This document shows, one piece after another, positions 13,704-24,563 of a stretch of DNA of 64,000 nt (position 1 is its first letter; every line of letters begins with the position of its first letter). The position numbers and the translations under genes are program-made. The stretch is from Penium margaritaceum (Eukaryota; Streptophyta; Zygnematophyceae; Desmidiales; Peniaceae): positions 34,208 to 98,207 of the forward strand of contig SZWC01007402.1 in the NCBI GenBank assembly GCA_023375785.1. Direction: 5' to 3'. The notes beneath the pieces were generated by a model. The model saw nothing but the letters and a program-made list of their open reading frames with translations, made no database searches and was not told the origin of the DNA.

Positions 13704-15268
13704 CATTCAAGGAGGCAAGGGAGCGGTCTGATGCGCCAGCATGGGAGCAAGCCATGCGGGCTGAGCTAAACGCTCTACGAAATCATGGAGTGTACGAGCT
13801 GGTGCCCATGCCTCCAGGACGGAAAGCCATAGACATCAAATGGGTGTTCAAACTGAAACGCAATCTGAAGGGTATAATTGCGAAGTACAAAGCCCGACTG
13901 GTAGCTAAGGGGCTCCACCAGATACCGGGGCCGGATTTCACAGACACATACGCGCCTGTTGGCAAGTACGGATCCAGCTATGCGCTGTTGGCTGTAGCGG
14001 CTTGTGAGGACTGGGACATCCATCAAATGGATGTTAAGAACACGTTCCTTAACGGTCCTCTGGAGGAGGAACTGTACGTGAAGCAACCAGAAGGATTTGA
14101 GGATAGGACAGACCGGGTATGGCTCTTGTTGAAAGCCTTGTATGGCCTGAAGCAAGTGCCATGGTGTTGGAATAAAGAAATTCAACGCACTCTGGAGAGT
14201 GGCGGGTTCACGCAGAATCTCTGTGACCCATTTCTCTTCTTGCTGTGGGAGGGAACGATGCCAATTTCTCTGTTGGTGTATGTGGATGATCTGCTCATTC
14301 TGTCCCCCTCAGTCACCCTCGTTGCACACACCAAAGCACTCCTCACACCACACTATCGCATGACAGACTTGGGTGAGGCACAGAGTTTCCTTGGCATGAC
14401 CATCGTCAGGGACAGAGAGGCACGGATACTTACTTTGTATCAAGGACGGTTCATTGCCCATATCACTGCCTGGTTTCAACATCTCGTACACCATCTCCCA
14501 GAACAACAGTCCCCCGTGAGCCCTGATGTCTATGCACACCTGTTGGATGTACGCACTACTGACTGTGGACCTGACACTGACCCTACACCGTATCCACAAA
14601 TTACTGGTAGTCTCTCCTGCCTTGCTTCCACAACACGACCTGACATCTCCTGTGCAGTCAATGTCTTGGCTCAGTTTGGCCAGCAGCCACGCAGCACACA
14701 TCACAAGGCATTGCTCAAGCTGTTGTGTTATGTGTTGGACACAGCTGGACTTGGACTGGAGTTTGCTCCCACATCAAGCCCGCTGCTTGATGGGTACTGT
14801 GACAGTGACTATGCTTGTGATCGTACAGCTCGCAGTCGCGGTGGTTATGTATTTCGGGTGCGGGGCACTGCTGAGTCGTGGCGAAGCGCAAACCAATCGT
14901 GTGTGGCACGCAGTGTGGCTGAAGCTGAGTACATGACACTGGATGAGACCGCATGTGAGGGCATTTGGCTTGCGTGTCTGCTTGAAGAATTGGGGCTAGT
15001 GGTGTCTGCTGTGCCACAACATAGCAACAGTTCTGCTGCTCGCCGCATTGCTGCCAATAATAGTGTGTTGCATCCACGCACTAAGCACATCAATGCGTAA
15101 CATCACTTCAATAGTAAGGCGGTTGAAGCAGGCATCACTAGTGTTTGCACCATCAGTGGCGACGCCCAGTTGGCTGACTTCCTTACCAAAGCCTTACCCT
15201 CCTCCTCACTACATCAACAACTGCATCAACTGGGCGGTATGCCCACTGCACTCACGTCCAAAGAAGTA
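13700..15268 (+). pseudogene. Copia A reverse transcriptase and RNase H
   Basis: The copia reverse transcriptase is nearly complete. AWEQAMRAELNAL opens the domain, followed by WVFKLKRN, KYKARLVAKG, DIHQMDVKNTFLNG, ALYGLKQ and the catalytic YVDD in LLVYVDDLLIL near 14280. TDLGEAQSFLGM and TRPDISCAVN follow. RNase H is recognised by GYCDSDYACD, SWRSANQSCVARSVAEAEY and KHINA. TAA at 15098 interrupts the frame, which continues with QLADFLTKALP to about 15268. The domain copies element RNA into DNA and degrades the RNA strand. The frame opens after TAG at 13688 with no ATG, so this part was once internal to a gag-pol polyprotein. The catalytic motif is intact, but loss of protease and integrase makes the copy non-functional alone. 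Confidence 0.9.
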
Positions 15269-15826
15269 TGTCAATCCCTGTGTATATATCTTTCCATTGG
15301 TGTGGTCGTGAGTGCACAGGGCATGCTGGCTCAGAGAGTGGAGGTGACACACCATGAGCGCGACATTCTGGCAGGTGTTCTCATCGCCTTCGAGCCTTGA
15401 GTACTAATGTGGTCACCTCTGACTTAGCTGCATTGCCCGATGCAGCCTAGAAAGACAAGATGCTGAACCTTACATTCAGTTTTTAACATCTTAGGATACC
15501 TAGATTATTCCGTCCGCTGGATGTTTCTTGGACCAATGTAAGCTTGTTGACTGGGTGTTATCTCGGACCCCTATTTGGGTCGTCCACGTTTAGGAACCCT
15601 CTTTCAAGGGTCAAGTGAGGGCTTCGTCCTCGCTTCACTTTTGGGCCGGCAAGCTTCGCTCGCCGGCCGACTGGTGGGACTCGGCTAGCGAGTCCCACCT
15701 GTAAGAGCTCTATGGGCTCTTACTAGCCAAAAACATGAGGCAGCCATGGACTTTTAGCTCTAGCGTACTCTACCATTGATGAAACACCATGAGACTGGTC
15801 CCAATCTGTTCATTTTTGCTTTCTCA
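15269..15826 (+). repeat. 3' LTR of copia A
   Basis: It begins tgtcaatcc and ends ctca, and aligns with 10633-11191 along its length. Satellite repeats resume immediately after it with cgcgcaacta. The polypurine tract just upstream is weak (aaagaagta), unlike the clear tracts of the other elements here. Confidence 0.92.
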
Positions 15827-15831
15827 CGCGC

Positions 15832-18800
15832 AACTAGGGCACAACTAGGGTGTAGATAGTGTCCAACTGAGGCGCGACTAGGGTGCAACTAGGGCGCAAG
15901 TAGGGCGCAACTAGGACGCAAGAACGAAGCAAGTAAGGCACATCTAGGGCGTAACTAGGGCACAACTAGGGTGCAACTAGGGGGCTACTGGGGCGCAAGC
16001 AAAGCGAAACTAGGGTGCAACTAGGGCGAAACTAGGGCGCAACTAGGGCACAACGAGGGTATAGCTAGTGCCCAACTGAGGCGCAACTAGGGCGCAACTT
16101 GGGCATGTGTAGGGCGTGACTAGGGCGCAACTAGGGCATGATTAGGGCGTAACTAGGGTATGTGTAGGGCGTAACTAGGGTGCAAGTACAGCGCAAGTAG
16201 GGCGCAAGAAGGACGCAAGAAGGGTGCAAGAAGGATGAAACTAGGGCACAACTAGGGTACAACTAGGGTGTAAGTAGGGCACACGTAGGATGAAACTAGG
16301 GCACAACTAGGGCACAACTTGGGTGCAAGTAGGGGGCAAGAAGGGCGTAAGTAGGGTGCAACTAGAGTGCAAGTAAGACGTAACAAGGGCACAAGTAGGC
16401 CGCAGGTAGGACGCAAGTAGGGGGCAACTAGGGCGCAAGTAGGTTGCAACTAGGGCGCAACTACCGCATAGCTAGTGTCCAACTGAGGCGCAACTAAGGT
16501 GTAACTAGGGTGCAACTAGGACGCATGTAGGACACAACTAGGGCGCAATTAGGACGCAACAAGGGCACAACTAGGGTGCAAGTAGGGCACAACTAGGGTG
16601 TAAGTAGGGCGCAACTAGGGTGCAACTAGGGCACAATTAGGGTGTAGCTAGTGTCCAACTGAGGTGCAAGTAGGGCGCAACTCGGGGGCAACTAGGGTGC
16701 AACTAGGACGCAAGTAAGGCACAACTAGGACGCAACTAGGGCGCACCTAGGACGAAACTAGGGCACAACTATGGCATATGTAGGGTGCAACTAAGGCACA
16801 ATTAGGGCCCAACTAAGGTGCAAGTCTAGCATAACTAGGGCGTAACTAGGGCACAACTAGGGCACAAGAAGGGCGTAGTTAGGACAAAACTAGGGCGTAA
16901 CTCAGGTGCAAGTAGGGTGTAGTTAGTGCCCAACTGACGCACAACTAGGGCACAACTAGGGTGCAACTAGGGTGCAACTAGGGTGCAAGTAAGGTGCAAC
17001 TAGGGTGCAAGTAGGGTGCAAGTAGGGCGCAAGTTGGGCGCAAGAAGGGTGCAAGTACGGCGCAACTAGGGCACAACTATGATGTACCTAGGACGCAACT
17101 GGAACGCAACTAGGGCACAACTAGGATGCAACTAGGATGCAACTGGGGCGCAACTAGGGTGAACTAGGGTGTAGCTAGTGCCTAACTGAGGCTCAGCTAG
17201 GGTGCAACTAGGACACAAGTAGGGTGCAAGTAGGGCGCAAATAGGGTGCAAGTAAGACGCAACTAGGGCGCAATTAGTGTACAACTAGGACGTAGCTACT
17301 GGCCAACTGAGGCGCAACTAGGTCGCTACTAAAACGCAACAAGGGTGCAACTAGGGCGCATGTAGGGTGCAGTAGGGCACAAGAAGTGCGCAAGTAGAGT
17401 GCAAATAGGGCACAAGTAAGGAACAACTAGGGAACCATTAGCGTGCAACTAGGGCGTAACTAGGGTACAAGTAGGGTACAACTAGGGCACAACTTGGGCG
17501 CAACTAGGGAGCCACTAGGATGCAAGTAGGGCGCAAGTAGCAAGAAACCAGGACAGAACTATGGCGCAACTAAGGCACAAGTAGGGCCCAAGGAGGGCGC
17601 AACCAGGATGCAACTAGTGCACAAGTAGGGCGTAAGTAGGACGCAACTATGGATGCAAGTAGGGCGCAACGAGGACACAACTACGGCGTAGCTATTCCCC
17701 AACTGAGGCACAACTAGGGCGCATCTAGGGCACAACTAGGATGCAAGTACGGCGCAAGTAGGTTGCAAGTAGGGTGTAACTAGGGCACAACTACGGCGCA
17801 ACAAGGGCAAAAGTAGGACGCAACTGGGGTGCAACTAGGGTGTAGCTAGTGTCCAAGTGAGGCGCAACTAGGGCACAACTAGGGTGGAACTATGGTGCAA
17901 GAAGGGCACAAGGAAGGGCGCAAATCAAGTACAAGTCGGGCGCAATTAAGGCGCAATGAAGGTGCAGCTAGGGTGCAACGAGGGTGTAGCTAGTGCCAAA
18001 CTGAGGCGCAACAAGGATGCAACTAGGGTGCAACTAGTGTGTAACTATTGCGCAACTAGGGTACAACTATTGCAGAAGTAGGGTGCAACTAGGGCGAAAC
18101 TAGGGCCCAACTAGGGCGCAACTAGGGCGTAACTAGGGCACAACTAGGACGTAGCTAGTATCCAACTGAGGCGCAACTAGGGTACAACTTGGGCGCAACA
18201 ATGCCGTGACAAGGACGCAATAAGGGCGCAAGTAGGACACAAGTAGCGGGCAAGTAGGGTGCAAGTAGGGCGCAAGTAGAGCGCAACTAGCGCGTAGCTA
18301 GTGTGCAATTAAGGCGCAACTGGGACCCAACTAGGATGCAACTAGGGTGCAACTAGGGTGCAACTAGGGTGCAAGTAGGGTGTAGATAGGGCGCAAGTAG
18401 GGCGCAAGTAGGGTACAAGTAGGGCGCAAGTAGGGCGCAACTAGGACGCAACTAGTACGCAAGTAGGGAGCAACAAGGGCACAAATAGGACGCAACTACG
18501 GTGCAACTAGGGTGCAACAAGGGTGCAACTAGGGTGCAAGAATGGCGTAACTAGGTCGCAACTACGGTGCAACTAGGGCACAACTAGGGTGCAACTAGGG
18601 CGCAACTAGGGTGCATCTAGAGTCCAAGTAGGGCACAACTAGGGCGCAAATCGGGCGCAACTAGGGGGTAGCTAGTGCCCAACTGAGACACAACTAGGTC
18701 GCAACTAGGGTAAATTTAGGGCGTAACTAGGAAACAAGTAGAGCGCAACTAGGGCACAACTAGGGCACACCTAGGACGCAACAAGGGCACAACTATGGCG

Positions 18801-21800
18801 TATCCAGTGTGCAACTGAGGCACAACCAGGGTACAACTAGGATGCAAGGAGGGTACAAAAAGGGCACAACTAGAGCACAAGGAAGGTACAATGATGGTGC
18901 AACTAGAATGCAACTAGGGTGTAACTAGGGCATAGGTAGTGTCCAACAAAGGCGCAACTAGGGTGCAACTAAGGCGCAACTAGGGCGCAACTAGGGTGCA
19001 CATAGGGCACAAGAGGGGCGCAAAAAGGGAGCAACTACAGCACAACTATGGCACAACTAGGGCACAACTAGGGCACACCTTTGGCGCAAGTAGGACACAA
19101 GCAGGACACAAGTAGGGCCCAACTAAGGGGCAACTAGGGAGCAACTAGGGCGTAACTAGGGAACAAGAAGGGCTCAATTAGGGTACAACTAGGATGCAAC
19201 TAGGGCTCAACTAAAGCGTAGTGAGTGCCCAACTAAGGCGCAACTAGGGCACAACTAGGGCGCAACTAGGGCGCAACTAAGGCGCAACTAGGGCGCAATT
19301 AGGGCTCAAAGAGGGCACAAGTAGTGCGCAACTAAGGCGCAACTTGGGCACAACTAGGGCGTAGCTAGTGTCCAACTGAGGCATAACTAAGGGCAACTAG
19401 GGCGCAAATAGGGCACAAGTAGGGTGCAACTAGGGCGCAAGTAGGGTGCAAGTAGGGCGCAACTAGGGTGCAACTAAGGGCACAACTAGGATGCAAGTAG
19501 GGAAAAAGTAGGGTGCAACTAGGACACAACTAGGACACAACTAGGGCGCAACTAGGACACAGCTAGGGCGCAACTAGGGCGTAGCTAGTGTCCAACTATG
19601 GCTCAACTAGGGCACAACAAGGGCCCAATTAGGACACAAATAGGGCACAACTAGGGAACAACTAAGGTGAAACAAGGGCACAACTAGGGTACAACTAGGG
19701 CGAAACTAGTGCCCAACTGAGGTGCAACTAGGGCGCAACTAGAATGCAACTAGGGTGCAACTAGGGTGCAACTAGGACGCAAGTAGGGTACAACTAGGGT
19801 GCAAGTAGGGTGCAAGTAGGGTGCAAGTAGGGCATAACTAGGGCACAACTCGGGCACAACTAGGGCGCAACTAGGGTACAAGTAGGGTGCAACAAGGGCA
19901 TAACTAGGGCGCAACTAGGGCGCAACTAAGGCACAAATAGAGCGGAAGTAGGGTGCAACAAAGGCGCAAATAGGACGCAAGTAGGGCGCAACGAGGGTGC
20001 AACTAGGGCACAACTAGGACGCAAGTAGGGCGCAACTAGGGGCGTAAGTAGGGCGTAGAAAAGCATATCTATTCCTCCACTAAGGAGCAAGTAGAGCGCA
20101 ACTAGGGCGTAAGTAGGGCGTAACGAGGGAGCAAGAAGGGTGCAACTATGGCACAACTAGGGTATAACTAGGGCGCAAATAGGATGCAACTAGCACGTAA
20201 CTAGGGCGTAGCTAGTACTCAACTGAGTTATAACTAGGGCACAACTAGGGCGCAACTAGGACGCAAGGAAGGGTGCAAGTAGGGCACAACTAAGGCACAA
20301 CTAGGGTGCAACGAGGGTGTAGCTAGTATCCAACTGAGGTGCAACTAGGGCGTAACTAAGGCACAACTACAGCGCAAATGTTGCACAAATAGGGCGCAAT
20401 GAGGGCACAAGTAGGGTGCAACTAGGGTGCAACTAGGACGCAACTAGGGTGCAAGAAGGACGCGACTAGGGCGCAACTAGGGTGTAACTGGGGCGTAGCT
20501 AGTGCCCAACTGAGGCGCAATAAGGGCACTACTAGGGTACAACTAGGACGGAAGTAGGGCGCAACTAGGGTGCAAGTAGGGTACAAGTAGGGCGCGAGTA
20601 GGACGCAAGGAAGGCGCAAGTAGGGTACAACTAGGACACAACTAGGGTGCAACTAAGGCGCAACTAGAGCATAAGTAGGACGCAAGTAGGGCGTTACTAG
20701 GGCGCAACTAGGATGCAACTAGGATGCAACTAGGACGCAACTAGGGCAAACAAGAGCGTAGCTAGTGTCCAACTGAGACTTAACTAGGGTGCAACTAGGG
20801 CACAACTAGGGCACAACTAGGGCGCAAGTAGGGTGCAAGTAGGGCGCAACTAGGACGCAACTACGGTGCAACTAGGGTGTAGCTAGTGCCCAACTGAGGC
20901 GCAACTAGAGCGCAACTAGAACGCAACTAGGGTGTAACTAGGACGCAAGAAGGGTACAACTAGGGTGCAAGAAGGGTGCAAGTAGAGTGCAAGTAGGACT
21001 AAATTAGGGGACAACTAAGGCACAATTAGGGTGAAACTAGTGTATAATTAGGGTGCAAGTAGGGTGCAACTAGGGCGTAACTACGGTTTAAACTAGGGCG
21101 CAACTAGGACGCAAGTAGGGCGTAAGTAGGGCATAACAAGGGCGCAACTAGGGCGCAAGTAGGGCACAACTAGGGCGCAAGTAGGGTGCAACTAGGGCGT
21201 AAATAGGGCGCAACTAGGGTGTAGCTAGTGCCCAACTGAGGCGCAACTAGGACGTTACTTGGGCACAACTAGGGCACAAGTAGGGTACAACTAGGACGCA
21301 ACTAGGGTGTAACTACGGCACAACTAGGATGTAACTAGGGTGCAACTAGGGCGTAGCAAGTTACCAACCGGGGCGCAAATAGGGCGCAACTAGGGCACAA
21401 CTAGGGCACAAGGAGGGCGTAAGTAGGGCGCAACTAGGGTGCAACTAGGGTGCAACTAGGGCACAACTAGGTGCAACTAGGACGTGGCTAGTGTCCAACT
21501 GAGGCGCAACCAAGGGCCAACTAGGGCGCAAGTAGGGCGCAACTATGGCACAAGTAGGGCGCAAGTAGGGTACAACCTGGGCGCATGTAGGGAGTAACTA
21601 GGGTGCAAGTAGGAAGTCATTAGGACATAACTGGGGTACAACCAGGGCGCAACTAGTGGATACGTAGAATGCAAGCAAGGTGCAAGTAGGGTGCAACTAA
21701 GGTTCAATTAGGGCACAACTAGTGGACACGTAGAATGCAAGTAATGTGCAGTAAGACACAACTACGGTGCAACTAGGGCGTAAGTAGGGTGCAAGTAGGG

Positions 21801-23150
21801 CGCGAGTAGGACACAAATAGGGTACAACTAGTGCGCAAATAGGGCGTAATTAGGACGCAAGTAGGGCACAACTAAGGCACTACTAGGGCACAACTAGGGC
21901 GTAGCAAGTGTCCAATCGAGGCACAACTAGCGTGCAAATAAAGTACAAGTAGGACGCAAGTAGGGCGCAACTGCATCGCAAGTATGGCTTATGTAGGGTG
22001 CAACTAGGATGCCAGTAGGGCGCAACTAGGGCACAACTAGGGTGTAGCTAGTGTCCAACTGAGGCGCAACTAGGGCTGAACTAGGACTCAAGTAGGATGC
22101 AACTAGGGTTCAACTAAGGCACAACTAGGGCGCAACCAGGGCACAACTAGGGCGCAAGGAGGTTGCAAGTAGGGCACAAGTGGGGCGCATCTAGGGCATA
22201 CCTGAGGCATAACTAGGACGTAAGTAGGGCACAAGTAGAGCACAAGTAGGGAGCTAGTAGGGCGCAAGTAGGGCACAACTAGGACGCAACTAGGATGGAA
22301 CTAGGGTGCAACTACGATGCAAGTAGGGCGCAAGTTGGGCACAACTAGGGCGTAACTAGGGTGCAATAAGGACGCATGTAGGGCGTAAGTAGGGCGAAAC
22401 TAGGGCGTAACTAGGGCACAACTATAGCGTAGCTCTTGCTCAATTGAGGCGCAACTAGATTGCAAGTCGGGTGCAACTAGGGCGCAAGTAGGGCACAAAT
22501 AGGATGCAAGTAGGGAACAAGTAGGGTACGTATAGGGCGCAACTAGGGCACAACTAGGGCGCAACTAGGGTGCAACTAGGGTGCTACTTGGGCGTAGCTA
22601 GTGCCCAACTTAGGTATAACTAGGGCGCAACTAGGGCGCAAGGAGGATGTAACTAGGGCATAAGTAGGGTGCAACTAGGGTGCATGTAGGGTGCAAGTAG
22701 GGTGCAACTAGGACGAAAATAGGGTGCATCTAGGGTGCAAATAGGACGCAAGTAGGGTACAAGAAGGGCGCAACTAGGGTGCACCTAGAGCGTAAATAGG
22801 GTGCAAGTAGGACGCAAGTAGGCCACAACTAGGGTGCAACTAGGGAGCAACTAGGGCACAACAAGGGCACAACAAGGGCACAACTTGGTCATAACTAGGG
22901 CGCAATTAGGGCAAGTTAGGATGCAACTAGGGTATAGCTAGTGTCTAACTGAAGTACAACTACGGTATAACTAGGGCCCAACTAGGACGCAAGTAGTACG
23001 CAACTAGGGCACAAGTAGGGCACAAGTATGGCGCAAGTAGGAAGCAAGTACGACACTATTAGGATGCAGCTAGGGTGCAAGGAGGGCACAACTAGGACGC
23101 AAGTAGGGCACAACTAGGAGGCAAGTAGGGCACAAATGGGGTGTAACTAG
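15832..23150. repeat. 11-bp satellite array, right part
   Basis: This is the continuation of the left array beyond copia A, with the same 11-bp unit and the same variant marker pair. Between 17698 and 18294 the marker gtagcta recurs at 17698, 17842, 17986, 18151 and 18294. Those spacings are 144, 144, 165 and 143 bp, which are 13 or 15 monomers, suggesting a local higher-order unit. The array stops abruptly near 23150 (gtgtaactag), where gypsy gag sequence begins. No gene is present; minus-strand open stretches are translated satellite. Confidence 0.97.
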
Positions 23151-23189
23151 CAAGTGAGCGCACCCGACTAGCATCGGGTACTCGACGAT

Positions 23190-24560
23190 GACTTCTGCGA
23201 TGGAGGAGCAGATCGTGACTATGCACATGAATCCTGAGATGGTGGCGAATGCTAGTTTGGCTGGCTATGCAGCAGCTGGGTCAGTCCCGATGGCTCCGTA
23301 GAACAATCTGACCACAAATCCGATGGTTGTGTGCCAGTTGCCCCTACCAATAACCTCAACGTCTACGGTAGGAATGACAGGTGGCACCAAATAACAAGCG
23401 TACATCAACAAGGAATTGGCAAACCGTATCTCCACGCTCGAGGGAATCAATAGCCATATGCTCCAACATCTCAACGTCGTGATGGAGGCTCTTTGCAACG
23501 CAAGTGCATGAGAGGTGGTGCTCGTTGAGAGAAACACCCAGCTCTTGAATAGACCCAAGATTCGTCCAGTCTCCTCCTAAACCGTTCGACCTTGCAAATT
23601 GCAAAGGACCGACAGTTTGGATGTGGCTGACAAGTTTGGAGGTGTACTTCACCGTTGCTTGGGTCAACGACGACGGGAAGAATATTGACCTCGCGGTTGC
23701 GCTTCTTTGTAGCATGGTGTTGAGTTGGTGGTCCGAATTAGAACCCATCTAACAGCATCAAGAGACCGGCAGGGCCTCATCGACGGCCAACGGTGCCAAT
23801 CTCGCATCGTCAACCGCAGGACTTCTACCCTTGAAGTAAATCAACCCGTAATAGGAAGATGCGATGACGCCACCAACTGACTGGAGCGAATTCTTGCGCG
23901 CGATGCTCGCATGTTTTGGATGGCTGAACGAAAATTCTACCGCTAAGTACAAACTCTAGCGCCTTCGCCATCAGTCCAGCGTGGTAGAGTACACGTGAAG
24001 ATTCTGCAAGATCATCACTGGTAAAGACATCGCCCCCGACAACCTCTGTTTTCACTACAACAACCTCAAACAGGACATCCGACGAGCGATCGCCATTTTT
24101 GGCATGCGGAACGACTTACCATATATGATAGTAGCCGCAAAAAGGATCGACAGTACCAACTACAATGCTCAGATCCAAGAAGCCTACGGCTGGTGACCTC
24201 CCGACCACAATAATTATAAGAATAGAAAAATCCAGTCGGGGACTTCCTTGACTCCAATAGAAGTGGACAACGTCGACCAAAAGGATATGTGCACCTGCTA
24301 CAGTTGTGGAAAAGTCATGCATATCACTCAAAACAGCCAAAGCAAGCAGCAGGCTATGAAGTCATAAATATATGAGTCAGAAAACGACAAGGGGCAGGAG
24401 TGAAAGGCGCGGCTCTTGTCCAAGAGGAGCTATCTGCGCCAAAAAATTGCACATCTGAACGGCTCACAACGTCGTAAAGGGTTTCTGAGATTGCTAAGTT
24501 CGACGAGGGGTACGAGGACGACCATCCGGCCATACTACTAAAAGTGCAAACCCAAGAACG
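23190..24560 (+). pseudogene. gag: Gypsy B gag remnant
   Basis: Nucleotide alignment with the gag of element C begins around atggaggagcag near 23201 and continues through the capsid region (ggaggctctttgcaa near 23483, ttttcactacaacaac near 24050). The plus-strand frame is broken into short pieces by stops and indels, so no long frame survives. A zinc knuckle is still readable near 24290: CYSCGKVMHITQNS, where the final Cys of CCHC is Ser. Gag would form the particle shell and bind element RNA. Overlapping minus-strand frames of up to 130 codons are shadows of this region. Confidence 0.72.
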
Positions 24561-24563
24561 CAT

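Larger units (their letters stand above)
10633..15826 (+). mobile_element. Ty1/copia LTR retrotransposon A, internally deleted
   Basis: Element A is a copia retrotransposon inserted in the 11-bp satellite. It has two LTRs of about 559 bp starting TG and ending CA, and a primer-binding site for initiator Met tRNA directly after the 5' LTR. Order is gag, a remnant of integrase, then reverse transcriptase and RNase H, all on the plus strand. Satellite DNA flanks both ends. The 5 bases before it are GGCGC and the 5 after it are CGCGC, consistent with a 5-bp target duplication with one change. The protease and the integrase catalytic core are missing, and several stop codons interrupt what remains, so it cannot be autonomous. 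The LTRs are still easily aligned but differ at scattered bases and in a short palindromic segment, so the insertion is not very recent. Confidence 0.93.

Noticed and set aside
16252-20652. Similar periodic minus-strand frames in the right satellite half
   Set aside because: Same explanation as for the left half. They end wherever CTAG monomers recur in phase.
1-23150. Telomere or interstitial telomere array
   Set aside because: Monomers contain TAGGG, but the unit is 11 bp and no run of TTTAGGG or TTAGGG occurs.
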